Assembly: GCA_963795935.1 (NCBI GenBank)
Contig: CAWCJO010000029.1
Coordinates: 62,001 to 126,000, forward strand
DNA length: 64,000 nt
Origin: JAICMB01 sp963795935
Lineage (GTDB): Bacteria; Acidobacteriota; Terriglobia; Bryobacterales; Bryobacteraceae
Direction of reading: 5' to 3'
How positions within the stretch are numbered: position 1 is the stretch's first letter; each line of letters starts with the position of its first letter. Positions 37,037 to 45,529 of the stretch are shown here, piece by piece. Below the pieces are notes generated by a model that saw nothing but the letters and a program-made list of their open reading frames with translations, was not told the origin of the DNA and did not search any database. The position numbers and the translations under genes were made by a program.

Positions 37037-37095
37037 ATAACGGTTCGAATCTGCCATGAACCTTCCAGCGCCACTGCCACGTCCAGTCTTATAGG

Positions 37096-37992
37096 ATGAA
37101 AATCGCGCCGCTTTTGCTTGCGCTCCCTCTCTGCTGCGCCCACGCCCAGGATGCAGGCGTACCGGTGCGCATGATCGTAACGGTGGAAACCAGCCATGGC
37201 GCGACCCCGCCGAAGCTGACCGCCGGCGACATCCTGGTCCAGGAAAACAACGCGCGCGCGCGGGCGACTGCGTGGAGTCCCGTAAGCGCCGCCGGCGTAC
37301 AACTCTGGGTTCTGCTCGACGATTCGGCCGATTCCACCATCGGCAACCAGTTCGGCGATCTGCGCGCGTTCATTGCCGCGCAGCCGCCCTGGATGCAGAT
37401 CGGCCTCGGCTACCTGCGCAACGGAACAGTCCTGACGGCGCAATCGCCGACCACCGATCACGGCGCAGTCGCAAAGGCCATTCGTCTTCCTCTCGGCGAG
37501 CCCGGAATCTCGGCCAGTCCCTATACTTCGCTTACCGATCTAATCCACAAATGGCCCCCGACGGAACGCGCGCGCGAAATTCTCATGATTACGAGCGGCA
37601 TCGATCTGCTCTACGGCCCCGGCCCCGAAAATCCCTATCTTCTAAGGGCCATCGCGGACGCCCAACGCGCCGGAGTCGTGGTCACATCCATCTATTTCGG
37701 AACCACGGGACACGCCGGTCACAGCTACTGGCAAATGAATTGGGGGCAGAACGATTTGTCTCAACTCGCGGACGAGACTGGTGGAGAATTTTATTGGCAG
37801 GGCCTCTCGAATCCCGTCGCGCTCGCGCCCTACCTCGACGCTTTCACACGCCGCTTGAACAACCAATTTCTCGTAACCTTTATGGCGAAGTCCGGCCCCA
37901 AGGCCGGACTCGAGCCTGTTAAGGTTCGCACGGAGATCCCGCACGTGTCGCTTGTGGCTGCGGCTAAGGCCTACGTGGCCGCCCCGCGGTAG
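37096..37992 (+). CDS. Secreted VWFA-related protein (acidobacterial type)
   Basis: A 298-residue exported protein (signal peptide ~1-18, ending CCAHA) with a von Willebrand factor A-like fold. VQLWVLLDDSADSTIG is the MIDAS-like first strand (DDSxxS), and EILMITSGIDLL the fourth. It belongs to the VWFA-related acidobacterial domain proteins (TIGR03436-like), here of minimal length. The function of the family is not known; binding of extracellular protein is inferred. It lies 59 bases after mrr and converges with the MCDYSL protein (6 bases between stops). Confidence 0.75.
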   Translation: MKIAPLLLALPLCCAHAQDAGVPVRMIVTVETSHGATPPKLTAGDILVQENNARARATAWSPVSAAGVQLWVLLDDSADSTIGNQFGDLRAFIAAQPPWMQIGLGYLRNGTVLTAQSPTTDHGAVAKAIRLPLGEPGISASPYTSLTDLIHKWPPTERAREILMITSGIDLLYGPGPENPYLLRAIADAQRAGVVVTSIYFGTTGHAGHSYWQMNWGQNDLSQLADETGGEFYWQGLSNPVALAPYLDAFTRRLNNQFLVTFMAKSGPKAGLEPVKVRTEIPHVSLVAAAKAYVAAPR

Positions 37993-37998
37993 GAAACG

Positions 37999-38463
37999 TC
38001 AGCTCCCGGTCCGAAGCTCCGCCGCCGCCGGGGCCTCAAGCCTCGCTTCAATTGTTCGGGGTCCGCTGAGAGAAAGCACGTCGGCCACCTGCCCTGCTCC
38101 GAACTGCTGGATGAGAATCCGCGATCCCCAGGAAAACTCGATCGCGTCGCGATACTCGAACGACGACCCGTTCTGCGTGAAGGTCGCGACTTGATCGGCC
38201 TCGCTGGAATTATTCCCGCGAAGCCAATTGGGAACATCGCGTAAAACTAGCGTTGCCCCCGCGGAAAGGCAAACAGCACAGGGGGTATCGGACCGGAACC
38301 AAGCTCGAATTTTGCTCCAAAGCGTCGCGTGTTTGCACTCGAATGCAACCGCTTCAGGCTGGGATACAAATCCCGTCACGCCATTCGGAAAACGGTACGT
38401 CACAAGCCGCTCGCCTTCAACCGCCTTACGGTTAGGCACGCCGGACAGAGAATAATCGCACAT
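37999..38463 (-). CDS. Conserved hypothetical protein (MCDYSL N-terminus)
   Basis: A 154-residue cytoplasmic protein starting MCDYSL, an N-terminus seen in a family of small uncharacterised bacterial proteins. The ATG at 38461-38463 is supported by GAGGTG ~8 bases ahead; the longer frame (to 38514) adds an unlikely tail. A CxxC pair in TPCAVCLS could bind metal together with the N-terminal Cys2. No known catalytic motif. Function unknown. Confidence 0.65.
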   Translation of the reverse strand: MCDYSLSGVPNRKAVEGERLVTYRFPNGVTGFVSQPEAVAFECKHATLWSKIRAWFRSDTPCAVCLSAGATLVLRDVPNWLRGNNSSEADQVATFTQNGSSFEYRDAIEFSWGSRILIQQFGAGQVADVLSLSGPRTIEARLEAPAAAELRTGS

Positions 38464-38537
38464 AGCAAAGCACCTCGCCGTCCTATACGACTCCGACGCA
38501 GTCGCCTCGGTCACGCGTGTAACGGTTTCCCGCCCCG

Positions 38538-39287
38538 TTACGGCGTGCGCAACCGCTTCTCCGCGACCAGTATCAGCCTGGGCGATCCCGATTGATAGGG
38601 CTCTCCATCAACCGACCCCAGTAGCTCCAGCGGTTGCAAGCCGGCCGCGGCGTGCATGCGGCAGATCTCATTGACTGTGAGGACGTAACTGCTGCTCGGC
38701 CGCGTCTCCACCTGTCCGTCGCGAATGAAAGTGTATTGGATATCCAGCCGCCCCTCGCGCGGGTGATACTCGTTCTCGCTCAGCATGTGGATATCGCCTA
38801 TCTTGTGCCAGCGCGTCTTTTGCAGGCTGGCGAGAATGGATTCGGCGGCCATGCCCGTCTCCAGTACGAATCGGCCGTCCGGCTTGAGCGCGCGCGCCAT
38901 TGCGGCCAGAAACGCGCGGCCTTCCTCCGGGTCCAGATAGCCGAAGCTGTTTCCAAAACAAAATGCGCCATCGAATTCCGCGGTCCAGGCGAGCTGCCGC
39001 ATGTCGGCGGCGATCCACCTTGCCGCCAGCCCGCCGCTTGCGTTCTTCGCTTCCGCGATACACTCTTCGCTCTGATCTACTCCCGTGACCTGACAACCTC
39101 TCTGGGCGAGAGCGATGGAGTGGCGGCCGTTGCCGCACGGCACGTCGAGCAGATGGGAACCCTCACCCGCATTCAACGCCTTTTGAAGAAATTCCGCTTC
39201 CGCGCGGGTCTGTTCGGGAGTCATGGCCAAACGCCACAAATCCAGCGCGATGCCGCGAAAAAATTCAGCTTGCCAGTTGGGAAACAT
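38538..39287 (-). CDS. Class I SAM-dependent methyltransferase
   Basis: A 249-residue Rossmann-fold methyltransferase with motif I LLDVPCGNGRHSIALA, acidic end of strand 2 VTGVDQSEECI, motif with AADMRQL and the post-motif GAFCFGNSFGYLD. The VPCGNGRHS form is common in the Methyltransf_25/TehB-like group acting on small molecules. The C-terminal beta-rich part (DIQYTFIRDGQVETR) suggests a homodimer-type small-molecule enzyme. The substrate is unknown and the neighbours do not help. Confidence 0.85.
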   Translation of the reverse strand: MFPNWQAEFFRGIALDLWRLAMTPEQTRAEAEFLQKALNAGEGSHLLDVPCGNGRHSIALAQRGCQVTGVDQSEECIAEAKNASGGLAARWIAADMRQLAWTAEFDGAFCFGNSFGYLDPEEGRAFLAAMARALKPDGRFVLETGMAAESILASLQKTRWHKIGDIHMLSENEYHPREGRLDIQYTFIRDGQVETRPSSSYVLTVNEICRMHAAAGLQPLELLGSVDGEPYQSGSPRLILVAEKRLRTP

Positions 39288-39350
39288 TTACTTTCCCGCC
39301 CGCGTGTGCCCAATGGCCGTCGGCGAGAAAAAATCGCGTGCGCGTTCCCG

Positions 39351-40391
39351 CTACTGCTGTGACGAATCCGAACTGGAATCCGGGCGGCGTTTCAGCGTCG
39401 GCCGCTCGTCGTCATCGCCCTTCGGCTTCTTGCCGTCTTCATCGGCGTCCACCGGTCCGGTTGTCGAACCCGGGGCGCGGCGCAGGCGGGGCTTGTTCAG
39501 GTCCTTGTCGTCGATCTTGCGGCGGTTATGCAAGGCCGCCAACCGCGTTTTGACTTCGTTGAACTCCGACGTGTTCAACACATATTCCGGCTTGGCCTTC
39601 AAAATTTCCTGAATGTTCTTCTGGGCGGCGCGGATACGATCGTCCGTGAGGGGGTGGGTCGAGAATACCTTCGCCATTGTGCCCGGCTTACGCTTTTCCA
39701 GTGTCTCGATCTTTTCGAAGAAGTCCACGAAAGCCGTCGGATCGTAGCCGGTCTTATACATGTATTCGAGTCCGAGCATGTCGGCTTCGGATTCGAACGC
39801 CCGGGAGAACCTCAGGAATCCGACGGGAACCAGGACGCTGGCGGCTTGCCGGATACCGTCGCCGGCCCACCCGCCCATGAAGATCAGCGGGATGGTGGCA
39901 AGGTTGGCGATCTCGCCGCGCGTTGCTTGCCGCGTGCCATGGCGCGCCGCTACATGCGCGATCTCATGCGCCATCACGCCGGCCAACTCCGCTTCATTGT
40001 CCGCCTTCAGAATCAGACCTGAGTTCACGAAAAAGAAGCCGCCCGGCAGCGCGAACGCGTTGACGTCCTCGCTGTCGATCACCTTAATGGTGAACGGCAC
40101 CTTGGCGTCCGAGTTGCGCACCAGGTTCTGTCCCACGCGATTCACGTACTCCGAGATCACCGGATCGTCGATGATCTTGGCCTGCCGCTCCACTTGGTTG
40201 GCGAGCTGTTTGCCCAGCGCGATTTCTTTCTCGATGGAGTAGAAATTGACGCCCTTACCGACGTCGCGATTGCCTATCTCATCGGGATCTTTTTTCTTGT
40301 CGTCCGCGTAACCGGTCGCCGTCAGAAAACTGAGGGCGGCCAGAAGGCCCAGCGTTGCGGGAAAAAGCCTGGCGGGGAAAAGACGTTTCAT
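39351..40391 (-). CDS. M48-family periplasmic metalloprotease
   Basis: A 346-residue secreted zinc protease related to BepA/LoiP. Signal peptide ~1-29 (ends ATGYA), catalytic HEIAH in VMAHEIAHVAARHG and the third-ligand motif ESEADMLG. DVNAFALPGGFFFVNSGLI is the conserved family strand before it. The C-terminal tail (~300-346) is charged and probably disordered. In other bacteria such proteases degrade misfolded outer-membrane proteins; the window also has bamA and Skp-like genes. Divergent from the class V aminotransferase over a 58-base promoter region. Confidence 0.92.
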   Translation of the reverse strand: MKRLFPARLFPATLGLLAALSFLTATGYADDKKKDPDEIGNRDVGKGVNFYSIEKEIALGKQLANQVERQAKIIDDPVISEYVNRVGQNLVRNSDAKVPFTIKVIDSEDVNAFALPGGFFFVNSGLILKADNEAELAGVMAHEIAHVAARHGTRQATRGEIANLATIPLIFMGGWAGDGIRQAASVLVPVGFLRFSRAFESEADMLGLEYMYKTGYDPTAFVDFFEKIETLEKRKPGTMAKVFSTHPLTDDRIRAAQKNIQEILKAKPEYVLNTSEFNEVKTRLAALHNRRKIDDKDLNKPRLRRAPGSTTGPVDADEDGKKPKGDDDERPTLKRRPDSSSDSSQQ

Positions 40392-40409
40392 GCGCTGCTC
40401 CTGCTACGT

Positions 40410-40449
40410 ACAGTATAAACCTTCATGACTTGTACGTATAGTGGGATGT
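40410..40449. promoter_or_regulatory. Divergent promoter, M48 protease / aminotransferase
   Basis: Two copies of GTAC followed by GTATA (GTACAGTATA at 40408-40417 and GTACGTATA at 40432-40440) flank a short spacer. On the plus strand TATAGTGGG (40437-40445) is a -10-like box ending four bases before the ATG at 40450, implying a leaderless or nearly leaderless message. On the minus strand TATACT serves the protease. Confidence 0.4.
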
Positions 40450-41595
40450 ATGCGTTTCAAGGAAACGGAAGCCCAAACGGCGACCCCGCTATGGATGGCC
40501 TACCGCGACCAGTTCCCCGTCACGCGCCGCCTGACGTATCTTAACCACGCCGCCGTCGCGCCCCTTTCGCGGGCCGCTTCGGAAGCCATGAAAAACTTTG
40601 CGGACGACGCCTGCGAATTCGGCTCCTTCCATTATGACGATTGGTTGGATGCATACGACGGCCTGCGCGCCGCGGCCGCGCGGCTGATCAATGCCCGGCC
40701 GGAGGAAATCGCCATCGTCAAGAACACCTCCGAAGGCATCGCCACCATCGCCCTGGGGCTCGACTGGCGGCCCGGCGATAAGGTAATCGGATTTCGCGAA
40801 GAGTTTCCCGCCAATTTCTACCCCTGGCAGCGCCTCGAATCGGTAGGCGTGAAAATCGAGTGGTTATCCACCTCCGATCCGCTCGACCGCATCGACCAGG
40901 CGTGCCGGGGAGCGCGCTTATTAGCCATCAGTTTTGTACAATACCTGAGCGGTTTGCGAGCCGATTTGAATGCGATAGGTAATATCTGCCGCGAACGACA
41001 ATGTTTCTTTTTCGTAGATGCCATTCAGGGCTTGGCGGCATTCCCGCTGGACGTCGAGGCGGACCATGTTGACGCCCTGTCCGCCGACGGGCATAAATGG
41101 ATGCTGGGGCCGGAAGGTTGCGCCATATTGTACGTCCGCAAAGATCGTCAAGACGAGATCGATCCGGTCGAATTCGGGTACACCAACGTAGCGGCGTTCA
41201 CCGACTACACCGTCCGCGACATGACGCTGCGCCCGGATGCAGGCCGCTACGAGCCGGGAACACTAAATACGATTGGAATATTCGGTTTACGCGCCGCGCT
41301 TCAATTCATACTTGAAGTTGGAGTCGAGCACATTGAGCCGGAGGTCCAGGCGCGGGCCGACCAGATCGCTCAAGGCGTGATCGAGAAAGGCTACAAGGTG
41401 CTCGGTGCCCGGACCCCCGCCACCGGCGCCGGAATCGTCTCGTTCCATAAACCCGGCATCGATGCGCGCGCTCTCTTCCAGCATCTCAGGGAGCGGAAAT
41501 TCGCGACAGCCCTCCGTGGTGGCTGGCTGCGCGCTTCGCCTCATTTCTACATCAGCCCGGAGGACATCGAGCGATTCCTGGCCAACCTGCCCTAG
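40450..41595 (+). CDS. Class V aminotransferase / cysteine-desulfurase-like PLP enzyme
   Basis: A ~381-residue fold-type I PLP enzyme. Opening TYLNHAAVAPLSRAAS is the class V/IscS-like signature; the PLP lysine is in ALSADGHKWMLGPEGCAILYV, and FFVDAIQGLAAFPLDV supplies the PLP-binding Asp. The lack of a clear active-site Cys loop (ends in RGGWLRASPHFYISPEDIERF, as in isopenicillin-N-epimerase-like proteins) argues for an epimerase or aminotransferase rather than a cysteine desulfurase. Start chosen at ATG 40450; a GTG three codons earlier (40441) lies inside the probable -10 region. Confidence 0.87.
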   Translation: MRFKETEAQTATPLWMAYRDQFPVTRRLTYLNHAAVAPLSRAASEAMKNFADDACEFGSFHYDDWLDAYDGLRAAAARLINARPEEIAIVKNTSEGIATIALGLDWRPGDKVIGFREEFPANFYPWQRLESVGVKIEWLSTSDPLDRIDQACRGARLLAISFVQYLSGLRADLNAIGNICRERQCFFFVDAIQGLAAFPLDVEADHVDALSADGHKWMLGPEGCAILYVRKDRQDEIDPVEFGYTNVAAFTDYTVRDMTLRPDAGRYEPGTLNTIGIFGLRAALQFILEVGVEHIEPEVQARADQIAQGVIEKGYKVLGARTPATGAGIVSFHKPGIDARALFQHLRERKFATALRGGWLRASPHFYISPEDIERFLANLP

Positions 41596-42014
41596 GAACT
41601 CTTCTTGCCTTGCGGCTGCAGCTCGAAATTGAGAGTCGCCGGTTTTCGCGAATCGTACTTGCTGAGCTTTTTCTTCTCCGCCGACGCGTAGCCGTCGCGC
41701 TTCGCCGTCAGTTCGTAATCGATGTTCATGTTCAAATCCGTGAACGTATACTTGCCGTTCTTTTTGGTAATGAACTCGATTTCCCGCCCGGTTTTCATGT
41801 CCTTCAATTGCACCACCGCTCCCTCGATGGGCGCGCCGCTCTCGTCGCTGACGATGCCGGACAGATCGCGCATTCGCGCCTTTTCTTCTTTCGTTGGCTT
41901 TTTCCCGTTAAACACCGTGGGCGCCTCGGTCGGGGGAGGCGTTGCCTGCGAGAACGCCGCCGCGCAGGCGAGCGGCGCAGCCAAAGCGAGCGGCAATAGT
42001 TTTTGGCGCCTCAT
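41592..42014 (-). CDS. Small secreted protein with carboxypeptidase-regulatory-like domain
   Basis: A 140-residue exported protein (signal ~1-22, ending AAFSQA), with a lysine-rich linker and a single carboxypeptidase-regulatory-like beta-sandwich (~48-130: DLSGIVSDESGAPIEGAVVQLKD and KYTFTDLNMNIDYELTAKRDGY). Stand-alone domains of this sort are common in Acidobacteriota and probably bind surface carbohydrate or protein. The stop overlaps the stop region of the convergent aminotransferase by four bases. Confidence 0.8.
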   Translation of the reverse strand: MRRQKLLPLALAAPLACAAAFSQATPPPTEAPTVFNGKKPTKEEKARMRDLSGIVSDESGAPIEGAVVQLKDMKTGREIEFITKKNGKYTFTDLNMNIDYELTAKRDGYASAEKKKLSKYDSRKPATLNFELQPQGKKSS

Positions 42015-42041
42015 GAAAGTAGAATACCGAACCCTCGCGCT

Positions 42042-42680
42042 CTATTCATGCGCGATGCGAAAAGCATACACCAGCGGCTGATCGAAGTCGGCTGACATGA
42101 GAATACGCACGCTCGGTTTCGTATCGTCGATATTCACGTACTGCGATTCGATCGAGCCGCCCTTTTCAAACCATTGTGGAGTGATTGGCGGTACGAGATG
42201 CGGGCCCGCGTCCGGCGCCTCGCAGGCGCGCCGCTTCACCAGCGGCAGGTGAACGCAATGCGGCGGTGGGAGCGTCTTGTCGTTTTCCATCCCAGGCGCG
42301 CCGGGCGTAGCCTTTCTGGACATGGCTTCCGGCGACAAGACCCAATACGTCGTGTCATATCCAGGCTCGGCCCTCACCTCGAAGCCCTCCTCCGGGATAA
42401 TATAATCCCTCCCGGCCTCGATCGGCTTCCCTTCCCCCAACCAACGGCAGTCCTTCGGTGGGCTGCACTGGACGACGTACAAGCGCCCAACGCTATTCGA
42501 GCGGAACACAAAACGCGCGCGCTCGCCGCCCCGCAGCACAATATGCGAATTAACCGCTTCCCAATCTCCCTTAACCAAGCGCTCCAGCGTCACATGCGCC
42601 ACCACTCCAGGCTCGTCGCTCCGCACGGCGCCCACACTCGCCATCAGACACACGGTAACGATCCACGCTCGTTGCGCCAC
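42042..42680 (-). CDS. Hypothetical secreted protein
   Basis: A 212-residue exported protein with a Sec-type signal (AWIVTVCLMASVGAVRS). After it comes a beta-rich domain (~25-110) with HVTLERLVKGDWEAV and GGERARFVFRSNSVGRLYVV. That pattern resembles the DUF4384-type domains described for bacterial secreted regulators, though I am not sure. Three or more cysteines (CSPPKDCRW, HCVHLPL, RACEAP) could form disulfides. I chose the GTG at 42678-42680; the frame continues upstream as part of an overlapping decayed gene. Function unknown. Confidence 0.6.
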   Translation of the reverse strand: MAQRAWIVTVCLMASVGAVRSDEPGVVAHVTLERLVKGDWEAVNSHIVLRGGERARFVFRSNSVGRLYVVQCSPPKDCRWLGEGKPIEAGRDYIIPEEGFEVRAEPGYDTTYWVLSPEAMSRKATPGAPGMENDKTLPPPHCVHLPLVKRRACEAPDAGPHLVPPITPQWFEKGGSIESQYVNIDDTKPSVRILMSADFDQPLVYAFRIAHE

Positions 42681-42721
42681 GGAAATACAGTTGTAGCGCA
42701 AGTCTGGATCGCAGGCAGGCC

Positions 42722-43430
42722 CTAATAACTGCGTTCGATCCCCACTACCTTGCCATTGCGCAGGTATATGCTGACGCTTTTGCGGGCATCGTCCGACCAG
42801 ATCTCCGCGCACCGATATTCGCTCCCGGCCCGCGGAATGCAGACGCTGTGTTCCGGAGTGGTCTTTCCGCGTTCCGGCGTAACGGACAGGCCCGATCAGG
42901 TCCCCCGGAATAATGAAGCTGGCCATACCGCGATACGAGCCGTCGGCATTCCGGGGGACGCCGTCGAGCACCGCGTCCAGATCGCGCTCCTGCATGGCGC
43001 GCTTTACTCCATCGGCGCCGGTAATACGAGCCTTTTCAGATCGCGCGAATCTGCTCGCGGCGGAAATTCACGATGTAGTTCCGCGGCACGTTGTACCCGA
43101 AGGCGTAGAAAACTTTCGATGCGGATCACGTCGGCCGCGCTGGCCATCCCGGGGTTGCTCTTAGGATCGAACTTCAGCCGGATATCTGTGACCGGCGGCG
43201 TCCGTAATATTAAATCCCGGCGTTACGTCTTCGGTCTTCGCCGCCGTCACGGTCAGCGGGAGAACCGGCGCGTTGCCGCGATCCGGTCCGCGCCGCAGCT
43301 CCTCGATTGTCATGCGATGAAACTAGTGCCGCTTCGTGCACCGGTCCGAATCGGGCGCCTCGCCCAGCATATTGATCGCTTGCGCCGGAACGGTCGAGTC
43401 GCCCCGCCGCCATGCGCGCAGGCAGGCGGG
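42722..43430 (-). pseudogene. Decayed gene(s): large conserved acidobacterial hypothetical protein plus a second C-terminal fragment
   Basis: Protein-like sequence continues through this region only by repeated frame changes. Recognisable pieces, in order: STVPAQAINMLGEAPDS, then MTIEELRRGPDRGNAPV with DVTPGFNITDAAGHRY, then LKFDPKSNPGMASAADVI, then GYNVPRNYIVNFRREQ, and QERDLDAVLDGVPRNADGSY with MASFIIPGDLIGPVRYAGT. These together resemble a large conserved protein of unknown function in Acidobacteriota, truncated at both ends. From ~42880 another frame, LSVTPERGKTTPEHSVCIP to SVSIYLRNGKVVGIERSY, ends in TAG (42722-42724) and looks like the tail of a different small gene. At least four frame breaks and one in-frame stop make real decay much more likely than error. 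Confidence 0.6.
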
Positions 43431-43436
43431 CAGCGG

Positions 43437-44165
43437 CTATCGGCACTGCGGCTTGCGCTGCACCCAGTGCGCGCCGTTCGGCTCCACGGCCACGATGTCG
43501 ATGGCGCCGCCCACCTCGCCCTCGCTCGCATCGATCTCGCTTTGAATCAGATTACGGATCAGTTGCTCCGGGTCGGCGGATCCCCAGTCGCCATGTTCGC
43601 GCAGATATTCCTTCAGATGCTTCTGCTGGCCGGCGTAGACGATTCTGGCGCCGCGGCCATCGTCCCCCCGCGCGACAATGCGCGTAAAGTCGATCAGACT
43701 CCCGTCCGGCGCAAGCGAGAACCCGGCAAGGCCCAGCTCCGGCGCGCCCGATTCGACGTCCGCGAAGATGGCCTGTAACACTGGATGGCTCTGCTGCAGA
43801 TAAGCATACTGATCCGGCGAATCTTTCTTGAGAGCGGCCACCGCCCGCGAGAGCGGATCGCGCGTCAATTCCAGAAAATGATTGAGATGAATCGAAAGGT
43901 CCCCGGCGCCTTGCACCGCTTCATGCGCCAGCCGCTCGATATCGTATCCGGCGGACCTGTCTTCCACAAGCCCGCTGAAGGCGTACACGCTGGGACCGTC
44001 CCGCGAAATCTTGCAGCCCGTGCCGATCACGTCGGGAGCGCTTGTAATCACGTTGCTGTCGGCCCCGATCAAGAGCCGCTCTGGAGACCACACCGCCACC
44101 AAGGTGGTCGCGGAAACAGTAATGCAACCGGCCGCGCAGGCGGCGAGAGCCCGGGGAAACAACAT
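43437..44165 (-). CDS. Secreted proteasome-like (Ntn-hydrolase-fold) protein
   Basis: A 242-residue exported protein. After a Sec-type signal (MLFPRALAACAAGCITVSA) the sequence begins TTLVAVWSPERLLIGADSNVIT, which closely matches the N-terminal strand pair of proteasome beta/HslV-type Ntn hydrolases: TT-x-V-A, then GADS. GTGCKISRDGPSVYAFSGLVEDR fits the following region. If the signal is cleaved before Thr, this residue could be a catalytic nucleophile. The rest (helical ~90-150, then PELGLAGFSLAPDGSLIDF) fits the fold. Substrate unknown. Start chosen at the ATG giving a proper signal; the frame continues to 44204. Confidence 0.6.
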   Translation of the reverse strand: MLFPRALAACAAGCITVSATTLVAVWSPERLLIGADSNVITSAPDVIGTGCKISRDGPSVYAFSGLVEDRSAGYDIERLAHEAVQGAGDLSIHLNHFLELTRDPLSRAVAALKKDSPDQYAYLQQSHPVLQAIFADVESGAPELGLAGFSLAPDGSLIDFTRIVARGDDGRGARIVYAGQQKHLKEYLREHGDWGSADPEQLIRNLIQSEIDASEGEVGGAIDIVAVEPNGAHWVQRKPQCR

Positions 44166-44212
44166 AAAGGATGGAAATATTCTAGCTCCCGCCTCCGCTA
44201 CCATACAACTTC

Positions 44213-45034
44213 ATGGGTCCCCATCCCCCGCAAGCCGGGCAGGCGCGTCCTCCCATCCCCGGCGTCCGCAATCTCATCGCAGTCGGCTCCGGCAAGGGCG
44301 GCGTCGGCAAGACCACCGTGGCGGTCAATCTCGCCATAGCTCTGAGCCGCCTCGGCCATAAGACCGGCCTCATGGACGCCGACGTCTACGGCCCCAACGT
44401 ACCGCTGATGATGAGCCTCCGCGCCACGCCCCATGCCATCGGCGAACGCATCCAGCCCCTTGAAAAATACGGCGTGCGCGTCATGTCCATGGGCTTCCTC
44501 AATCCCGGTGACAAGCCGCTGGTCTGGCGCGGCCCCATGCTGCACAGCGTCATCCAGCAGTTCCTCCGCAATGTCGATTGGGGCGAGCTCGATTTCCTCA
44601 TCATTGACCTGCCGCCCGGCACCGGCGACGTGCAGCTCTCTCTCATTCAAAGCGCGCCGCTCACCGGATCCATTATCGTGACCACGCCGTCCGACGTCTC
44701 GCTCGAGGATGCCCGCAAGGCCATCCACATGTTCCAGCAAGTGCGCGTCCCGATCCTCGGTCTGATCGAGAACATGAGCTACCTGCTCTGTCCGCACTGC
44801 CGCGAGCGCATCGACGTCTTCAGCCACGGCGGCGGCCGTCAAACCGCCGAGACCATGAACATACACTTTCTCGGCGAGTTGCCCCTCGATCCCGCCATCC
44901 GCATCGGAGGCGATAGCGGCGCGCCCGTCGCGCTGTCAGACTCTCAGGATTTTCTTGCGCTCGCAAGCGCCGTCGAAAGCCGCGCCGCCGAAGCCATGGC
45001 CGAAAAGCGGCCTACTATTGCAATCGAGGAGTAA
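44213..45034 (+). CDS. Mrp/NBP35 (ApbC) family iron-sulfur carrier ATPase
   Basis: A 273-residue ATPase of the Mrp/ApbC group: deviant Walker A GKGGVGKTT (~27-35), DADVYGPNVP switch, and IIDLPPGTGDVQL (Walker B region). The CxxC pair LLCPHCRER (about residue 190) carries the transferable 4Fe-4S cluster. It loads Fe-S clusters into apo-enzymes in the cytoplasm. It lacks the N-terminal DUF59 domain present in many bacterial homologues. Divergent from the proteasome-like protein, with only 47 bases between starts. Confidence 0.93.
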   Translation: MGPHPPQAGQARPPIPGVRNLIAVGSGKGGVGKTTVAVNLAIALSRLGHKTGLMDADVYGPNVPLMMSLRATPHAIGERIQPLEKYGVRVMSMGFLNPGDKPLVWRGPMLHSVIQQFLRNVDWGELDFLIIDLPPGTGDVQLSLIQSAPLTGSIIVTTPSDVSLEDARKAIHMFQQVRVPILGLIENMSYLLCPHCRERIDVFSHGGGRQTAETMNIHFLGELPLDPAIRIGGDSGAPVALSDSQDFLALASAVESRAAEAMAEKRPTIAIEE

Positions 45035-45043
45035 GAGCCGCCG

Positions 45044-45448
45044 TTACCGGCGCCCGATCTCGTGCCGGTCGTAGGCTTCGCGCATTTTGCGGAGTTGCGT
45101 GACGTCTTCCCACAGCGCATCGCGCTCGCGCCCGTTGAGGTGATTGTTATCGAGAACGTGTTGAATGGCCGCGATTGAATCGTCTAGATCGCCCTTGTCG
45201 AACTTGCCCCGGCGCCAGTCCTTGGCGAAATCGCGAAGCTGATGCTCGGCGTGCGTGAGCCGGTCGCGGTCCCCATGCGAAAGATGCCACGCCGCGTAGC
45301 CGTGGTTCAGGTCGACGTGGACGCGATCGATCAGCGCCGAAACCGACTCCGGACGGTAGGCGCCGCCGGGTCCCCACTGGGCTTGCGCCACAATCGAGAA
45401 GGCAATGAGAGATGCAGCCATGACGAAAGCTGGAACGAAACGCCGCAT
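45044..45448 (-). CDS. Small secreted hypothetical protein
   Basis: A 134-residue exported protein with a clear Sec signal (MRRFVPAFVMAASLIAFSIVAQA). The mature part is charged and helical (HGDRDRLTHAEHQLRDFAKDW and GKFDKGDLDDSIAAIQ). It has the look of the small secreted helical proteins common in Acidobacteriota. I do not recognise a family function. I chose the second Met (45448), since this starts the signal; the frame begins at 45484. Confidence 0.65.
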   Translation of the reverse strand: MRRFVPAFVMAASLIAFSIVAQAQWGPGGAYRPESVSALIDRVHVDLNHGYAAWHLSHGDRDRLTHAEHQLRDFAKDWRRGKFDKGDLDDSIAAIQHVLDNNHLNGRERDALWEDVTQLRKMREAYDRHEIGRR

Positions 45449-45529
45449 GATTGTTAAGATCCTTTCGGATTCAAGATAACGCATCCTGCGCCCTGATTCC
45501 GGCTCTGAAAGCGCGATTCTTTAGCGTTG

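Noticed and set aside
37041..37060. GGTTCGAATC, resembling a tRNA T-loop
   Set aside because: It follows directly after the mrr stop and there is no matching acceptor, D or anticodon arm upstream, which is coding sequence.
38531..38550. CCCCGTTACGGCG near 38.5 kb and CCGTTACCGGCG near 45.05 kb as further copies of the 24-bp repeat
   Set aside because: Similarity stops after about 10 bases and both lie within coding 3' ends.
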